From contig JAZSQB010000077.1 in the NCBI GenBank assembly GCA_045537695.1, positions 1-34,233 on the forward strand: DNA of 34,233 bases, given 5' to 3'. A model generated the notes under the pieces. It was not told where the DNA came from and did not search any database. It saw only the letters and a list, made by a program, of their open reading frames with translations. The stretch is from RGIG2041 sp045537695. GTDB taxonomy: Bacteria; Bacillota; Clostridia; UBA1381; UMGS1253. Shown piece after piece: positions 15,980-22,972 of this stretch (position 1 is the first letter of the stretch; the number at the start of each line of letters is the position of its first letter). The translations under genes were made by a program, and so were the position numbers.

Positions 15980-16414
15980 TTACTCTTCGTCGCAGTCGCA
16001 ATCGTCGCAATCACAGTCACAATCAAAATCAAGCTCAATTTCCTGACCGCAGTTCGGACATTCAATCGGTGCATCGTCATCGAAGATGTCCTCATCAAGG
16101 TAAATGACTTCCTTGCAGCTCGGGCATTCGATTTCATAATACTCTAAATCGTCATCGCAATCACAGTCACAATCGTCGCAATCGCAACCATCTTCATAAA
16201 GATCATCTTCAACAGCTGCAAGATCTTCATCAATCTCGTCTACCTGCTCAATAATTTCTTCCTGCTCTGCTGCAATTTCATCAATTGCTTCTGCCATATC
16301 GTCTAAAATATCAACGATTTTAAGCAAGAGTTTGCCTTCGTCTGTCTTTTCGCTGATTTCAAGACCATCAGCAAGACCCTTTAAGTAAGCTACTTTCTTA
16401 ATAATATTTTCCAT
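15980..16414 (-). CDS. CD1247-type protein with zinc-ribbon-like CPxC pairs and Cys/Asp-rich repeats
   Basis: The N-terminal half (ENIIKKVAYLKGLADGL) resembles the CD1247 N-terminal domain found in Clostridia and is followed by a long acidic helix with heptad-like IDEIAAEQEEIIEQVDEIDED. The C-terminal half holds ECPSCKEVIYLDED and ECPNCGQEIELD, two CPxC knuckles able to form one zinc ribbon, flanked on both sides by runs of alternating Cys and Asp (CDCDDCDCDCDDD and CDCDCDDCDCDEE). The 144-aa form starts at the ATG at 16414, which has GGAG 6 nt upstream; an ATG at 16426 lacks this. Function is unknown; metal binding is inferred. It follows efp and ends at a strong terminator. Confidence 0.85.
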   Translation of the reverse strand: MENIIKKVAYLKGLADGLEISEKTDEGKLLLKIVDILDDMAEAIDEIAAEQEEIIEQVDEIDEDLAAVEDDLYEDGCDCDDCDCDCDDDLEYYEIECPSCKEVIYLDEDIFDDDAPIECPNCGQEIELDFDCDCDCDDCDCDEE

Positions 16415-16489
16415 AGTTTTCTCCATTTCTGCCGTATTGACGGCTACCTAAGTCGCATTCAAAAGCAAATGCAATCCATAGTATAACCC

Positions 16490-17047
16490 TTATACACGCT
16501 CCATATACTCGCCTGTACGGGTATCTATTCTGATTCTGTCGCCCTGGTTAACAAACAGCGGTACAAAAATCGTTGCGCCTGTTTCTACAACAGCCGGCTT
16601 TGTAACGTTTGTAGCTGTATCGCCCTTTACGCCCGGCTCTGTTTCGATAACATCAAGTTCAACAAATGTCGGCGGTTCTACACCGAAAACATTGCCCTTG
16701 TAGCTGAGCACCTTAACCGGCATATTCTCTGTAACGAACTTGAGTGCATCACCAAGCTGGTCTGCGGAAAGCGGCATAAGTTCGAAGGACTCCTGGTCCA
16801 TAAAGTAATACAAATCACCATCGGAATAAGAATATTCATAATCCTTACGCTCAATGTGTGCCTTCGGCATCTTTTCTGTCGGTCTGTAAGTCTTTTCTAC
16901 TACACCACCGGTAATTACGTTCTTAAGCTTTGTTCGAACGAAAGCTGCACCCTTACCAGGCTTTACGTGCTGAAATTCAACAACCTGGAATACATTGCCG
17001 TTTTCCTCGAAAGTTACACCGTTTCTAAAATCACCTGCTGAAATCAT
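16490..17047 (-). CDS. efp: Translation elongation factor P
   Basis: EF-P relieves ribosome stalling at polyproline stretches. The 185-aa protein has the KOW-like N-domain with VEFQHVKPGKGAAFVRTKLK, whose conserved PGKG lysine (about residue 32) is the site modified in many bacteria, and two OB domains, the last ending GDRIRIDTRTGEYMERV. The ATG follows GGAGG. It sits 73 bp downstream of pepQ with a possible promoter of its own in that gap, the usual pepQ-efp order. No modification enzyme gene is in the window. Confidence 0.97.
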   Translation of the reverse strand: MISAGDFRNGVTFEENGNVFQVVEFQHVKPGKGAAFVRTKLKNVITGGVVEKTYRPTEKMPKAHIERKDYEYSYSDGDLYYFMDQESFELMPLSADQLGDALKFVTENMPVKVLSYKGNVFGVEPPTFVELDVIETEPGVKGDTATNVTKPAVVETGATIFVPLFVNQGDRIRIDTRTGEYMERV

Positions 17048-17083
17048 TAAATTTTACCTCCAAATGCTTTTTTATCCTTATAT

Positions 17084-17112
17084 ATTGTATATTAAAATCA
17101 CAAAAAAAACAA
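17084..17112 (-). promoter_or_regulatory. Possible internal promoter for efp
   Basis: On the minus strand TTGTTT (17107-17112) and TACAAT (17084-17089) are 17 bp apart in the pepQ-efp gap. The region is very A/T-rich, so chance matches are likely. Confidence 0.4.
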
Positions 17113-17120
17113 GTCTTTTT

Positions 17121-18161
17121 TTAAATTATACACAATTCTTTGCTATTTTTTGTTAAAATCTCACATTTTTCCAAACCGACAACCACCAAATCTTCGATTC
17201 GAACACCAAATTTACCTGGTAGATAGATACCCGGCTCCACGCTAACCACCATATTTGCTTGCAGTACGAATTTCGATTTCGGCGAAAGGTTCGGTAATTC
17301 GTGCACTTGCAGGCCGACACCGTGCCCGAGAGAATGCCCAAAATATTTTCCATAGCCGGCATCTTCGATGATTTTTCTCGCCTGCGCATCCGCCGCATTG
17401 CACACCGCGCCTGCGCGCACCGCCTCTAAACCGGCAAGCTGTGCCTGAAGCACTATCGAATAGATTTTGCGCATTTCGTCGCTACAACTGCCCAACGCTA
17501 CTGTGCGCGTCATATCTGAGCAATAGCCTTGATAAATGCACCCAAAATCAAATGTGATAAAGTCCCCATTTTGCAAGGCTCTGTCCGTGACTAAGGCGTG
17601 CGGCATTGAAGAATTTTCGCCGGATGCCACGATCGTGCTAAAAGAAAGCCCCTCTGCACCGGCTTTTCTGCAAAGCCACTCAAATTCAAACGCAAGTTCC
17701 CGTTCCGTCACGCCGACGCGGACCAGATTGAGTAGGTTTTCATATGCACTCTCCGCGATTGCACTCGCACGGCGGATTTCAGAAAGCTCGCTTGCATCCT
17801 TCACCATACGCACCTGTGCAATCGCACCGTCATCCGAAACAAATGCGGTTTGCGGCAAAGTTTCTTTTAAACGGTTATACGCCGCAAGGGATATCGCTTC
17901 CTCGCAAATTTTAATTTGTTCCAAATCGGTCGGAAATGCGCCCTTTAAACCGCCGGCAATATCATAAACGCGGATGCCGTCTAACTTTTCTGCCGCCTCC
18001 GTGTAGCGAAAATCCGTAATCAAAATTGCGCTGTCCGCCGTCACCAAAAGCTTACCCTCGCCGTCAAAACCGGAAAAGTAGCGCACGCATTTTTCATCGG
18101 TAATATAATACGCTTCCTTCGCCTGGAGCTGCTTGCGCAGTTTTTCTATACGCTGTATCAT
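17121..18161 (-). CDS. M24-family Xaa-Pro peptidase (PepQ/YqhT type)
   Basis: The 346-aa protein has an N-terminal creatinase-like domain (RKQLQAKEAYYITDEKCVRYFSG region) and a pita-bread metallopeptidase domain. Its two-metal ligands are visible: Asp in FDFGCIYQGYCSDMTRT, His in GHSLGHGVGLQVHE, Glu in VSVEPGIYLPG and Glu in GVRIEDLVVV. It should cleave X-Pro bonds in dipeptides or at peptide N-termini. Whether it is an aminopeptidase or a prolidase is not decidable here. Its ATG overlaps the aroQ stop by 4 bp. The aroQ-pepQ-efp order is common in Firmicutes. Confidence 0.92.
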   Translation of the reverse strand: MIQRIEKLRKQLQAKEAYYITDEKCVRYFSGFDGEGKLLVTADSAILITDFRYTEAAEKLDGIRVYDIAGGLKGAFPTDLEQIKICEEAISLAAYNRLKETLPQTAFVSDDGAIAQVRMVKDASELSEIRRASAIAESAYENLLNLVRVGVTERELAFEFEWLCRKAGAEGLSFSTIVASGENSSMPHALVTDRALQNGDFITFDFGCIYQGYCSDMTRTVALGSCSDEMRKIYSIVLQAQLAGLEAVRAGAVCNAADAQARKIIEDAGYGKYFGHSLGHGVGLQVHELPNLSPKSKFVLQANMVVSVEPGIYLPGKFGVRIEDLVVVGLEKCEILTKNSKELCII

Positions 18162-18589
18162 TGATTTGCCTCCAGTAGTTTATGAATTGCCGCAACGTAG
18201 CCAGCCTTCCCCTGTCCGCAAATCTGTGCAATACAAGATGCCGCCGTAACGGAAACGTGGCGAAACGACTCGCGTTTGCTCAAATCCGAAATATGCACCT
18301 CGACCGCAGGTGTTTTTACACTTGCAAGCGCATCGGCAATGGCATAGCTATAATGCGTGTATGCCGCTGGGTTAATCACGATGCCGTCGTATGCGGTATG
18401 CGCTTCGTGGATGCGGTCAATGATCGCACCTTCAAAGTTGCTTTGAAAAAAGGAAAGCTCCACGCCCAAATCCTTTGTTTCTACCGTTATGTAGGCATTG
18501 ATGGCATCCAGCGTTTCTGTGCCGTAAATTTCCGGCTCCCGGATACCTAACATATTCAAATTCGGTCCGTTGATAATTAAAATTTTCAT
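18158..18589 (-). CDS. aroQ: Type II 3-dehydroquinate dehydratase
   Basis: AroQ removes water from 3-dehydroquinate to give 3-dehydroshikimate, step 3 of the shikimate pathway. The 143-aa length and motifs are those of the type II enzyme: IINGPNLNMLGIREPEIYG with the active-site Arg and Tyr, NPAAYTHYSYAIADAL, and VEVHISDLSKRESFRHVS with the catalytic His region. It lies 16 bp after aroK and overlaps pepQ by 4 bp, inside a short shikimate operon. Confidence 0.96.
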   Translation of the reverse strand: MKILIINGPNLNMLGIREPEIYGTETLDAINAYITVETKDLGVELSFFQSNFEGAIIDRIHEAHTAYDGIVINPAAYTHYSYAIADALASVKTPAVEVHISDLSKRESFRHVSVTAASCIAQICGQGKAGYVAAIHKLLEANQ

Positions 18590-18605
18590 TCTTTGTGTAC
18601 CGCCT

Positions 18606-19109
18606 TTACAGTTTTTTGCAGATGTCTAAAATTTTATCCGCGATGCGCATCGGACTTTCGCCATGAATATCAAATGCAAAATCATGATTGTCGTAATATA
18701 CGCGTCTGCTTTCCAAGCGCGCCGCTAACGCCTCGCGTGTCTGCCCGTTCGCCAAAGGTCTACTGCTGCTGTCCGTTAAACGTTGCGCAATCGTATCTAT
18801 GTCCGCGCGCAGCAATATAATAATGCCTTTTTTGCGCAGATTATCCATATTTTCTTTGCGCAAAACCGCACCGCCGCCCGTTGCAATCACGCAATTTTTC
18901 TTTTCGCTCAACGTCGCAATCACGCGGCTTTCTATATCCCTGAAACCGCCTTCGCCGTATAGCTCGAACAATTCATTGATGCTTTTTCCTTCGGCGCGCA
19001 CAATTTCTTCGTCCGTGTCTACAAACCGACAGCCGAGCTTTTTGGCAAGAATCTTGCCGACCGTCGTCTTGCCCGTGCCCATAAATCCGGTTAAAACCAC
19101 ATTCTTCAT
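18606..19109 (-). CDS. aroK: Shikimate kinase
   Basis: This kinase phosphorylates shikimate at the 3-OH using ATP. The 167-aa protein has the P-loop GFMGTGKTTVGKIL at residues 8-21, the shikimate-binding DTDEEI (about 32-37), GGFRDIESRV, and the GGGAVLR signature of the kinase family, plus the lid RPLANGQ. The ATG overlaps the aroE stop by 4 bp (ATGA), implying coupled translation. aroA, aroB and aroC are not in the window. Confidence 0.95.
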   Translation of the reverse strand: MKNVVLTGFMGTGKTTVGKILAKKLGCRFVDTDEEIVRAEGKSINELFELYGEGGFRDIESRVIATLSEKKNCVIATGGGAVLRKENMDNLRKKGIIILLRADIDTIAQRLTDSSSRPLANGQTREALAARLESRRVYYDNHDFAFDIHGESPMRIADKILDICKKL

Positions 19110-19957
19110 AAACCGAATACCTCTCTTTTTATGTCCTTAAAAATACCGTGGTCAATTTTTGTATCCGTAAATATTTCATATGCAAGAATTCCCTGAAATA
19201 TTAACATTCCCAGTCCGTTGATGCAGACCTTTGCACCGTTTTCTTTCATTTTTCGCAAAAATACAGTTTCTGTTGGGTTATAAATCATATCCGCAGCCGC
19301 CGTTTGACTGTCTACAAACGAAAAATCCTGCACCGGACAAGCATCCAAATGTGGCGCCATTCCGAGCGTGGTTGTGTTAATGACCAAGTCATAGCGCGTA
19401 TGCTCGCGTTTTGTATGTACAGTATAATTGCATTGTTGTTCCACAAATTTTGCCAGCGCATCCGCCTTTGCCTGTGTACGATTTAGGATGGTAATGCTTT
19501 TTGCGCCAAGCATCGCAAGCTTAACACATATCGGTCTCGTTGCACCGCCGGCACCATAAATCAAAACATCCTTACCGATGACTTCTGCACCCTCCTCCAT
19601 AAGTGAAAGATAAAAGCCATCGGCATCCGTACTGTAGCCATATAATTTACCATCTGCATTTTTGACAGTATTGACAGAACCGTATTTTTTCGCTTCCTCT
19701 GAAATAACATCCAAATATTGCATAACGGCCATTTTATGCGGTGATGTAATATTTACGCCCACATACGGCTTCTCCACAATCCTCTTTACAGCAACGGATA
19801 GTTTCTCTGCCTTGACTTGCACTGCGCTGTAACTGTACGGCAAGCCGTATACTTTTGATATATAGTTATGAAGTTGCGGTGAGAACGAATGCTCCACCGG
19901 GTCACCAAATAGAGCAAGTTGTTGAATTTGTCCGTTATTTCGCTGCACGCTGCTCAT
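19106..19957 (-). CDS. aroE: Shikimate dehydrogenase
   Basis: AroE reduces 3-dehydroshikimate to shikimate with NADPH. The 283-aa protein has the substrate-binding N-domain (FGDPVEHSFSPQLHN, GVNITSPHK with the catalytic Lys in the HK pair) and a Rossmann C-domain with YGAGGATRPICVKLA and NRTQAKADAL. The C-terminal GLGMLIFQGILAYEI is typical. The start is placed at the ATG at 19957, which lies inside the 3' end of yqeG (23-bp overlap); a GTG three codons later is an alternative. It is followed by aroK. Confidence 0.94.
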   Translation of the reverse strand: MSSVQRNNGQIQQLALFGDPVEHSFSPQLHNYISKVYGLPYSYSAVQVKAEKLSVAVKRIVEKPYVGVNITSPHKMAVMQYLDVISEEAKKYGSVNTVKNADGKLYGYSTDADGFYLSLMEEGAEVIGKDVLIYGAGGATRPICVKLAMLGAKSITILNRTQAKADALAKFVEQQCNYTVHTKREHTRYDLVINTTTLGMAPHLDACPVQDFSFVDSQTAAADMIYNPTETVFLRKMKENGAKVCINGLGMLIFQGILAYEIFTDTKIDHGIFKDIKREVFGL

Positions 19958-20450
19958 CTCTTTTCTGCATCTGTTTTAATATAATTCTTTCAAAAAAGCG
20001 TTTCACTTTAAAAAAGTTATTCTCTACACTCGGTAGAGGTTTAACCAAAATCGAATACATACCGCACAAATTTGCACCAAGTACATCCGTAAAAATCTGG
20101 TCACCAATCACCGCCGTACGCTTTCTATGCACGCCCATCACTTTGGCGCACTTAATCAGTCCGCCCGGTAACGGCTTACCAGCTTTGTGAATGGCATAAA
20201 TACCGAGCGACTCAGCAAACATTGTAACACGCTCTCCCGTGTTATTGGACGCAATCACCGCAGATATGCCGTTTGCCTTTAACGCATCAACGAAAGCAAC
20301 AACTTCCGGTGTTGGCGACGGCACGTGATACGGCACAAGCGTATTATCAATATCAAGCACCATACCGTCTATGCCTTCTGCTTTCAGCGCAGGGATATCC
20401 AGTGCACCAAAGCCGTCTAATAAATATTGTTTCGGATAAAAAATTGACAT
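19935..20450 (-). CDS. YqeG-family HAD-superfamily (IIIA) phosphatase
   Basis: The 171-aa protein has the haloacid dehalogenase motifs: motif I LDIDNTLVPYH with the nucleophile Asp (about 32-42), motif II ASNNTGERV, Lys in HKAGKPLPGGL, and motif III IGDQIFTDVLGAN. This is the YqeG family, often next to shikimate or ribosome-assembly genes; a family link to phosphatidylglycerophosphate phosphatase (Gep4-like) is known, but the substrate here is unproven. It overlaps aroE and starts 20 bp after the CAP-domain gene, so it may be co-transcribed with both. Confidence 0.9.
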   Translation of the reverse strand: MSIFYPKQYLLDGFGALDIPALKAEGIDGMVLDIDNTLVPYHVPSPTPEVVAFVDALKANGISAVIASNNTGERVTMFAESLGIYAIHKAGKPLPGGLIKCAKVMGVHRKRTAVIGDQIFTDVLGANLCGMYSILVKPLPSVENNFFKVKRFFERIILKQMQKRDEQRAAK

Positions 20451-20469
20451 AAATTTAACCCCATCATTT

Positions 20470-21666
20470 TCATCGAATTAAAACCTGTGCATAATACAGG
20501 TTTTCACCGAGATTGCCATCTACGCAAATACCAGTGTATATATAATTACTGTGCAGCATTGCCTCGCGGTGCTTTTCGGAATTCAGCCAACCATAACAAG
20601 CATAATACGCATTTGGCATCTTCGCCAAGATTTCACCCGCTGAACGATACGATGCATAACTGCCACTCTTCGCAAGGCGGTCTGTAAATTTTTCGCCATC
20701 TAAACCGTTGTGCGACAAAATATGATTTTGCGCCATCCAGGCGGTATGCTTTCTGTCCACATTGGCAAGGCTGTCACTATATATCAAATCCGCTTTGCCT
20801 GTCTTTTTGCGCAAAGAATTGGTCAGATAATATGCAAGCTTCGCTTCTTGGGCCATAACAGCATCATAAAAAAATTCATTTTTATACGGAATATACTGTC
20901 TGCCGCCAAGGCTGACAAAAAGCGCAACTGGCTTATCCGCTTCCATAGAATCACAAAAAACATATGCATTATCACCAAGACAGACCGCAGCGTCTGTAGA
21001 AAGTTTTTTGCCATTCACAAAAACAGATATATCATTTGTAAAAAACTCAAACAACTGATTTTCATAAAAACCCAGCACGGACATATTACCGCTCTCAGGG
21101 CGCAAATATACATAACGTTCAATGCCGTCCGCACCATGCAAAACATCATACGGACTAAAAAAAGCAGCTTCGACATCTTCTTTCGTAAAATGCACCATAG
21201 ATATTTTTTGGTTTTCTAGCGTCAACTCGGTATACGGCGACAAATACACCGCTCTTTCTTCGCTGTGCCACAACACACCACAGCCAAAGCTTTCCGTAAT
21301 ATACCGGAGTGGCACATATGTTCTATCCTGTACAATTTTCGGAGCAACATCAAGTACAAATTCATATTTAGTGGCACCCAAGTGCCGTTCGGCTACACAA
21401 CTGCCAATTTGCAGCACATTGCAAATATCCCCATCTAAAACAGAAACCTTGGAAGCTTCTGCATCCCAAATCACCTTGTAGTTAAGCACTTCGGATAAAA
21501 ATTGAATCGGTACAAGCGTGCGTCCGTTTTCCAGCACACCATTTGCAACAATTTTCCCACCAAGCACCACCGGCACAGTTACACACTCTTGTGCAAAACA
21601 CGGACACACGCATCCAAGTATCATTGCAACAAGTAAAAGACAAATCCAATTTTTAATTCGATGCAA
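20470..21666 (-). CDS. Secreted copper-amine-oxidase-N-like/CAP domain protein
   Basis: The protein starts with a clear signal peptide (basic HRIKNW, then a hydrophobic core LLLVAMILGCVCPCFAQ). Next come two stretches of the Cu_amine_oxidN1-like type found on Clostridia surface proteins (GRTLVPIQFLSEVLNYKVIW and RTYVPLRYITESFGCGVLWH). The C-terminal ~110 residues are a CAP/SCP (YkwD-like) domain: AWMAQNHILSHNGLDGEKF, AGEILAK and YGWLNSEKHREAML. The expected His and Glu residues of the CAP cleft are present in SHNG, AGEI and KHREAM. The TTG at 21666 is chosen because AAAGGGG lies 8 nt upstream and it gives a clean 398-aa secreted form; a GTG at 21684 is possible. Role: outer-surface or spore-related, inferred. 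Confidence 0.85.
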   Translation of the reverse strand: MHRIKNWICLLLVAMILGCVCPCFAQECVTVPVVLGGKIVANGVLENGRTLVPIQFLSEVLNYKVIWDAEASKVSVLDGDICNVLQIGSCVAERHLGATKYEFVLDVAPKIVQDRTYVPLRYITESFGCGVLWHSEERAVYLSPYTELTLENQKISMVHFTKEDVEAAFFSPYDVLHGADGIERYVYLRPESGNMSVLGFYENQLFEFFTNDISVFVNGKKLSTDAAVCLGDNAYVFCDSMEADKPVALFVSLGGRQYIPYKNEFFYDAVMAQEAKLAYYLTNSLRKKTGKADLIYSDSLANVDRKHTAWMAQNHILSHNGLDGEKFTDRLAKSGSYASYRSAGEILAKMPNAYYACYGWLNSEKHREAMLHSNYIYTGICVDGNLGENLYYAQVLIR

Positions 21667-21691
21667 CGCATCCACCCCTTTCACAAATCAA

Positions 21692-21720
21692 ATTCTATCA
21701 CAAAAATGTTAATCGTGCAA
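21692..21720 (-). promoter_or_regulatory. Promoter of the CAP-domain gene
   Basis: On the minus strand TTGCAC (21715-21720), a 17-bp spacer and TAGAAT (21692-21697) lie about 25 bp before the TTG start. Confidence 0.6.
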
Positions 21721-22121
21721 CCTTTACACAAAAAAGTCCCATAAATTTCTATTTTGTAATTTCATCTTTAGATACCGGTTTTGCTCTAAAAAGACAGGTT
21801 TGCTTTCTATGTAGACAACGCCAGATGTGGCAATCAAAACGTTGTCTGTTGTCAAAACAATTTAGTAGCAGCTACACCAAGAACATAACAAAAAAAATGC
21901 AGCTTGCCAAGTGTTTCAGCAACACTTGGCAAGCTGCGTTTTTTAGGAATTTATATCGCTGCCGATGCCCTTGCGGACATACCTGTTTTGGATACAAAAG
22001 GACAAAGCACAAAATTTTTGTGCTGGTTTTCGCTATTGTGTTATGCAGAGAATCTTAACTTTTCGTCCTCGATTCTTTATGGGTCTCTTTTATTTTTTAA
22101 ACGAATTTATGCTTTTTTAAA
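21721..22121. other. 401-bp intergenic region with several stem-loops, no convincing gene
   Basis: No ORF here has a ribosome site and family-like composition. The region holds a hairpin with arms AGACAACG/CGTTGTCT (21813-21820 and 21840-21847) and an inner CCA/TGG stem, the large terminator at 21892-21944, a 6-bp stem with a GCAA tetraloop on the minus strand (21965-21980), and the palindrome AGCACAAAA/TTTTGTGCT near 22009-22027. It could be the long 3' untranslated region of the peptidoglycan-binding operon or a small RNA. I matched it to no known RNA family; no SRP, 6S, RNase P or tmRNA signature is seen. Confidence 0.5.
21892..21944. terminator. Very strong bidirectional terminator
   Basis: A 24-bp stem with one wobble pair (21892-21915 with 21921-21944, loop TCAGC) has A-run and T-run ends on both sides and a GC-rich core AGCTTGCCAAGTGTT. 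It ends the minus-strand operon above 22122 and could also end a plus-strand transcript. Confidence 0.92.
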
Positions 22122-22958
22122 TCAAAAGTTCCACTTCAACGGTCTGCGATTTTGTGGATTTTTCCTCTGGATATTTTCCATCGACGACTGTTGCGGCGCA
22201 ACTACTTCCGGTTGCATCTCGCTAGGCGGCATTTCCTCTTCCGTACGACGCAGGGATTGATAACTGTCGAGCATCGGCATCCGGTTGATAGTCATCTGTG
22301 GCTGCATCGATGCAGTTTGTTGCCTGTCGCGCAGCTGCTCTTCCGGCAGACTTTCCGCCATACTGTTTTCATTGCGCATACGCAAATCAATCTGCTGTCT
22401 CGCCTCAGACGGTTTATATTTATTGTTTTCCAGATTTTCAAAATCATGCGGCAAGACTGCACTTTCATACGCCTTTACAAAGTGATACCACAGCTGATTA
22501 TCCATCCCCTCGCCCTGCGGCAAGTCAAACAGTGTCCGGTATAAATCTAGTGCCGCAACCGTTTGCGCATCATTTTTCCCCGTAATTTCCACCGCCGGCA
22601 AATTCGCAAAGCGTGCATTCATCACATTTAGCATTGCCTGTAGAACTTTCAGTCGCGCCGCAGATTCGCCACTCTGCTTTTCAAAATCCTCTTTCGTAAA
22701 CAACTGCACCGCAATCGGTTCTTTTCCATCTATCAACGCCAGGTCGTACGCTTCTACAACCAAATCCCATGTTGCATTATCAACCACCCCGTTTGGTTGT
22801 ATATTCTGCGTTGATTGAAAAACTTTTACCGCTTGCTCGGTCGTATCATTAAAAAATCCGTCCGGTATAACCTCAGGCTCTAAACCACGCACCTGAAAAA
22901 TTGTACGCAACATATGCTGCAGGTTATATACCGGCATACCGTAGTCCGTCTGATTCAT
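22122..22958 (-). CDS. Peptidoglycan-binding domain protein (PG_binding_1), unsecreted
   Basis: The 278-aa protein has one clear PG_binding_1-like domain at about residues 5-72 (VYNLQHMLRTIF, DGFFNDTTEQAVKVFQ, PNGVVDNATWDLVVEAY) and a second, diverged one at about 100-170 (KNDAQTVAALDLYRTLFDL, MDNQLWYHFVKAY). The C-terminal third is low complexity, rich in Gln, Met, Pro and Glu, and ends RRPLKWNF. There is no signal peptide or membrane span. The ATG at 22958 is chosen because AAAGGA lies 8 nt upstream; the ATG at 22967 abuts that site. It starts 15 bp after the SpoIID-like gene and is the last gene of the three-gene set. Confidence 0.82.
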   Translation of the reverse strand: MNQTDYGMPVYNLQHMLRTIFQVRGLEPEVIPDGFFNDTTEQAVKVFQSTQNIQPNGVVDNATWDLVVEAYDLALIDGKEPIAVQLFTKEDFEKQSGESAARLKVLQAMLNVMNARFANLPAVEITGKNDAQTVAALDLYRTLFDLPQGEGMDNQLWYHFVKAYESAVLPHDFENLENNKYKPSEARQQIDLRMRNENSMAESLPEEQLRDRQQTASMQPQMTINRMPMLDSYQSLRRTEEEMPPSEMQPEVVAPQQSSMENIQRKNPQNRRPLKWNF

Positions 22959-22972
22959 AGTTCCCATCCTTT

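Noticed and set aside
21813..21944. Riboswitch or known structured RNA
   Set aside because: No signature of SRP RNA, 6S, RNase P, tmRNA, T-box or common metabolite riboswitches could be found, and the adjacent genes do not fit one.
21904..22260. 118-codon plus-strand frame across the gap and the end of the peptidoglycan-binding gene
   Set aside because: It starts inside the terminator hairpin, lacks a ribosome site, and its 3' half is antisense to a real gene.
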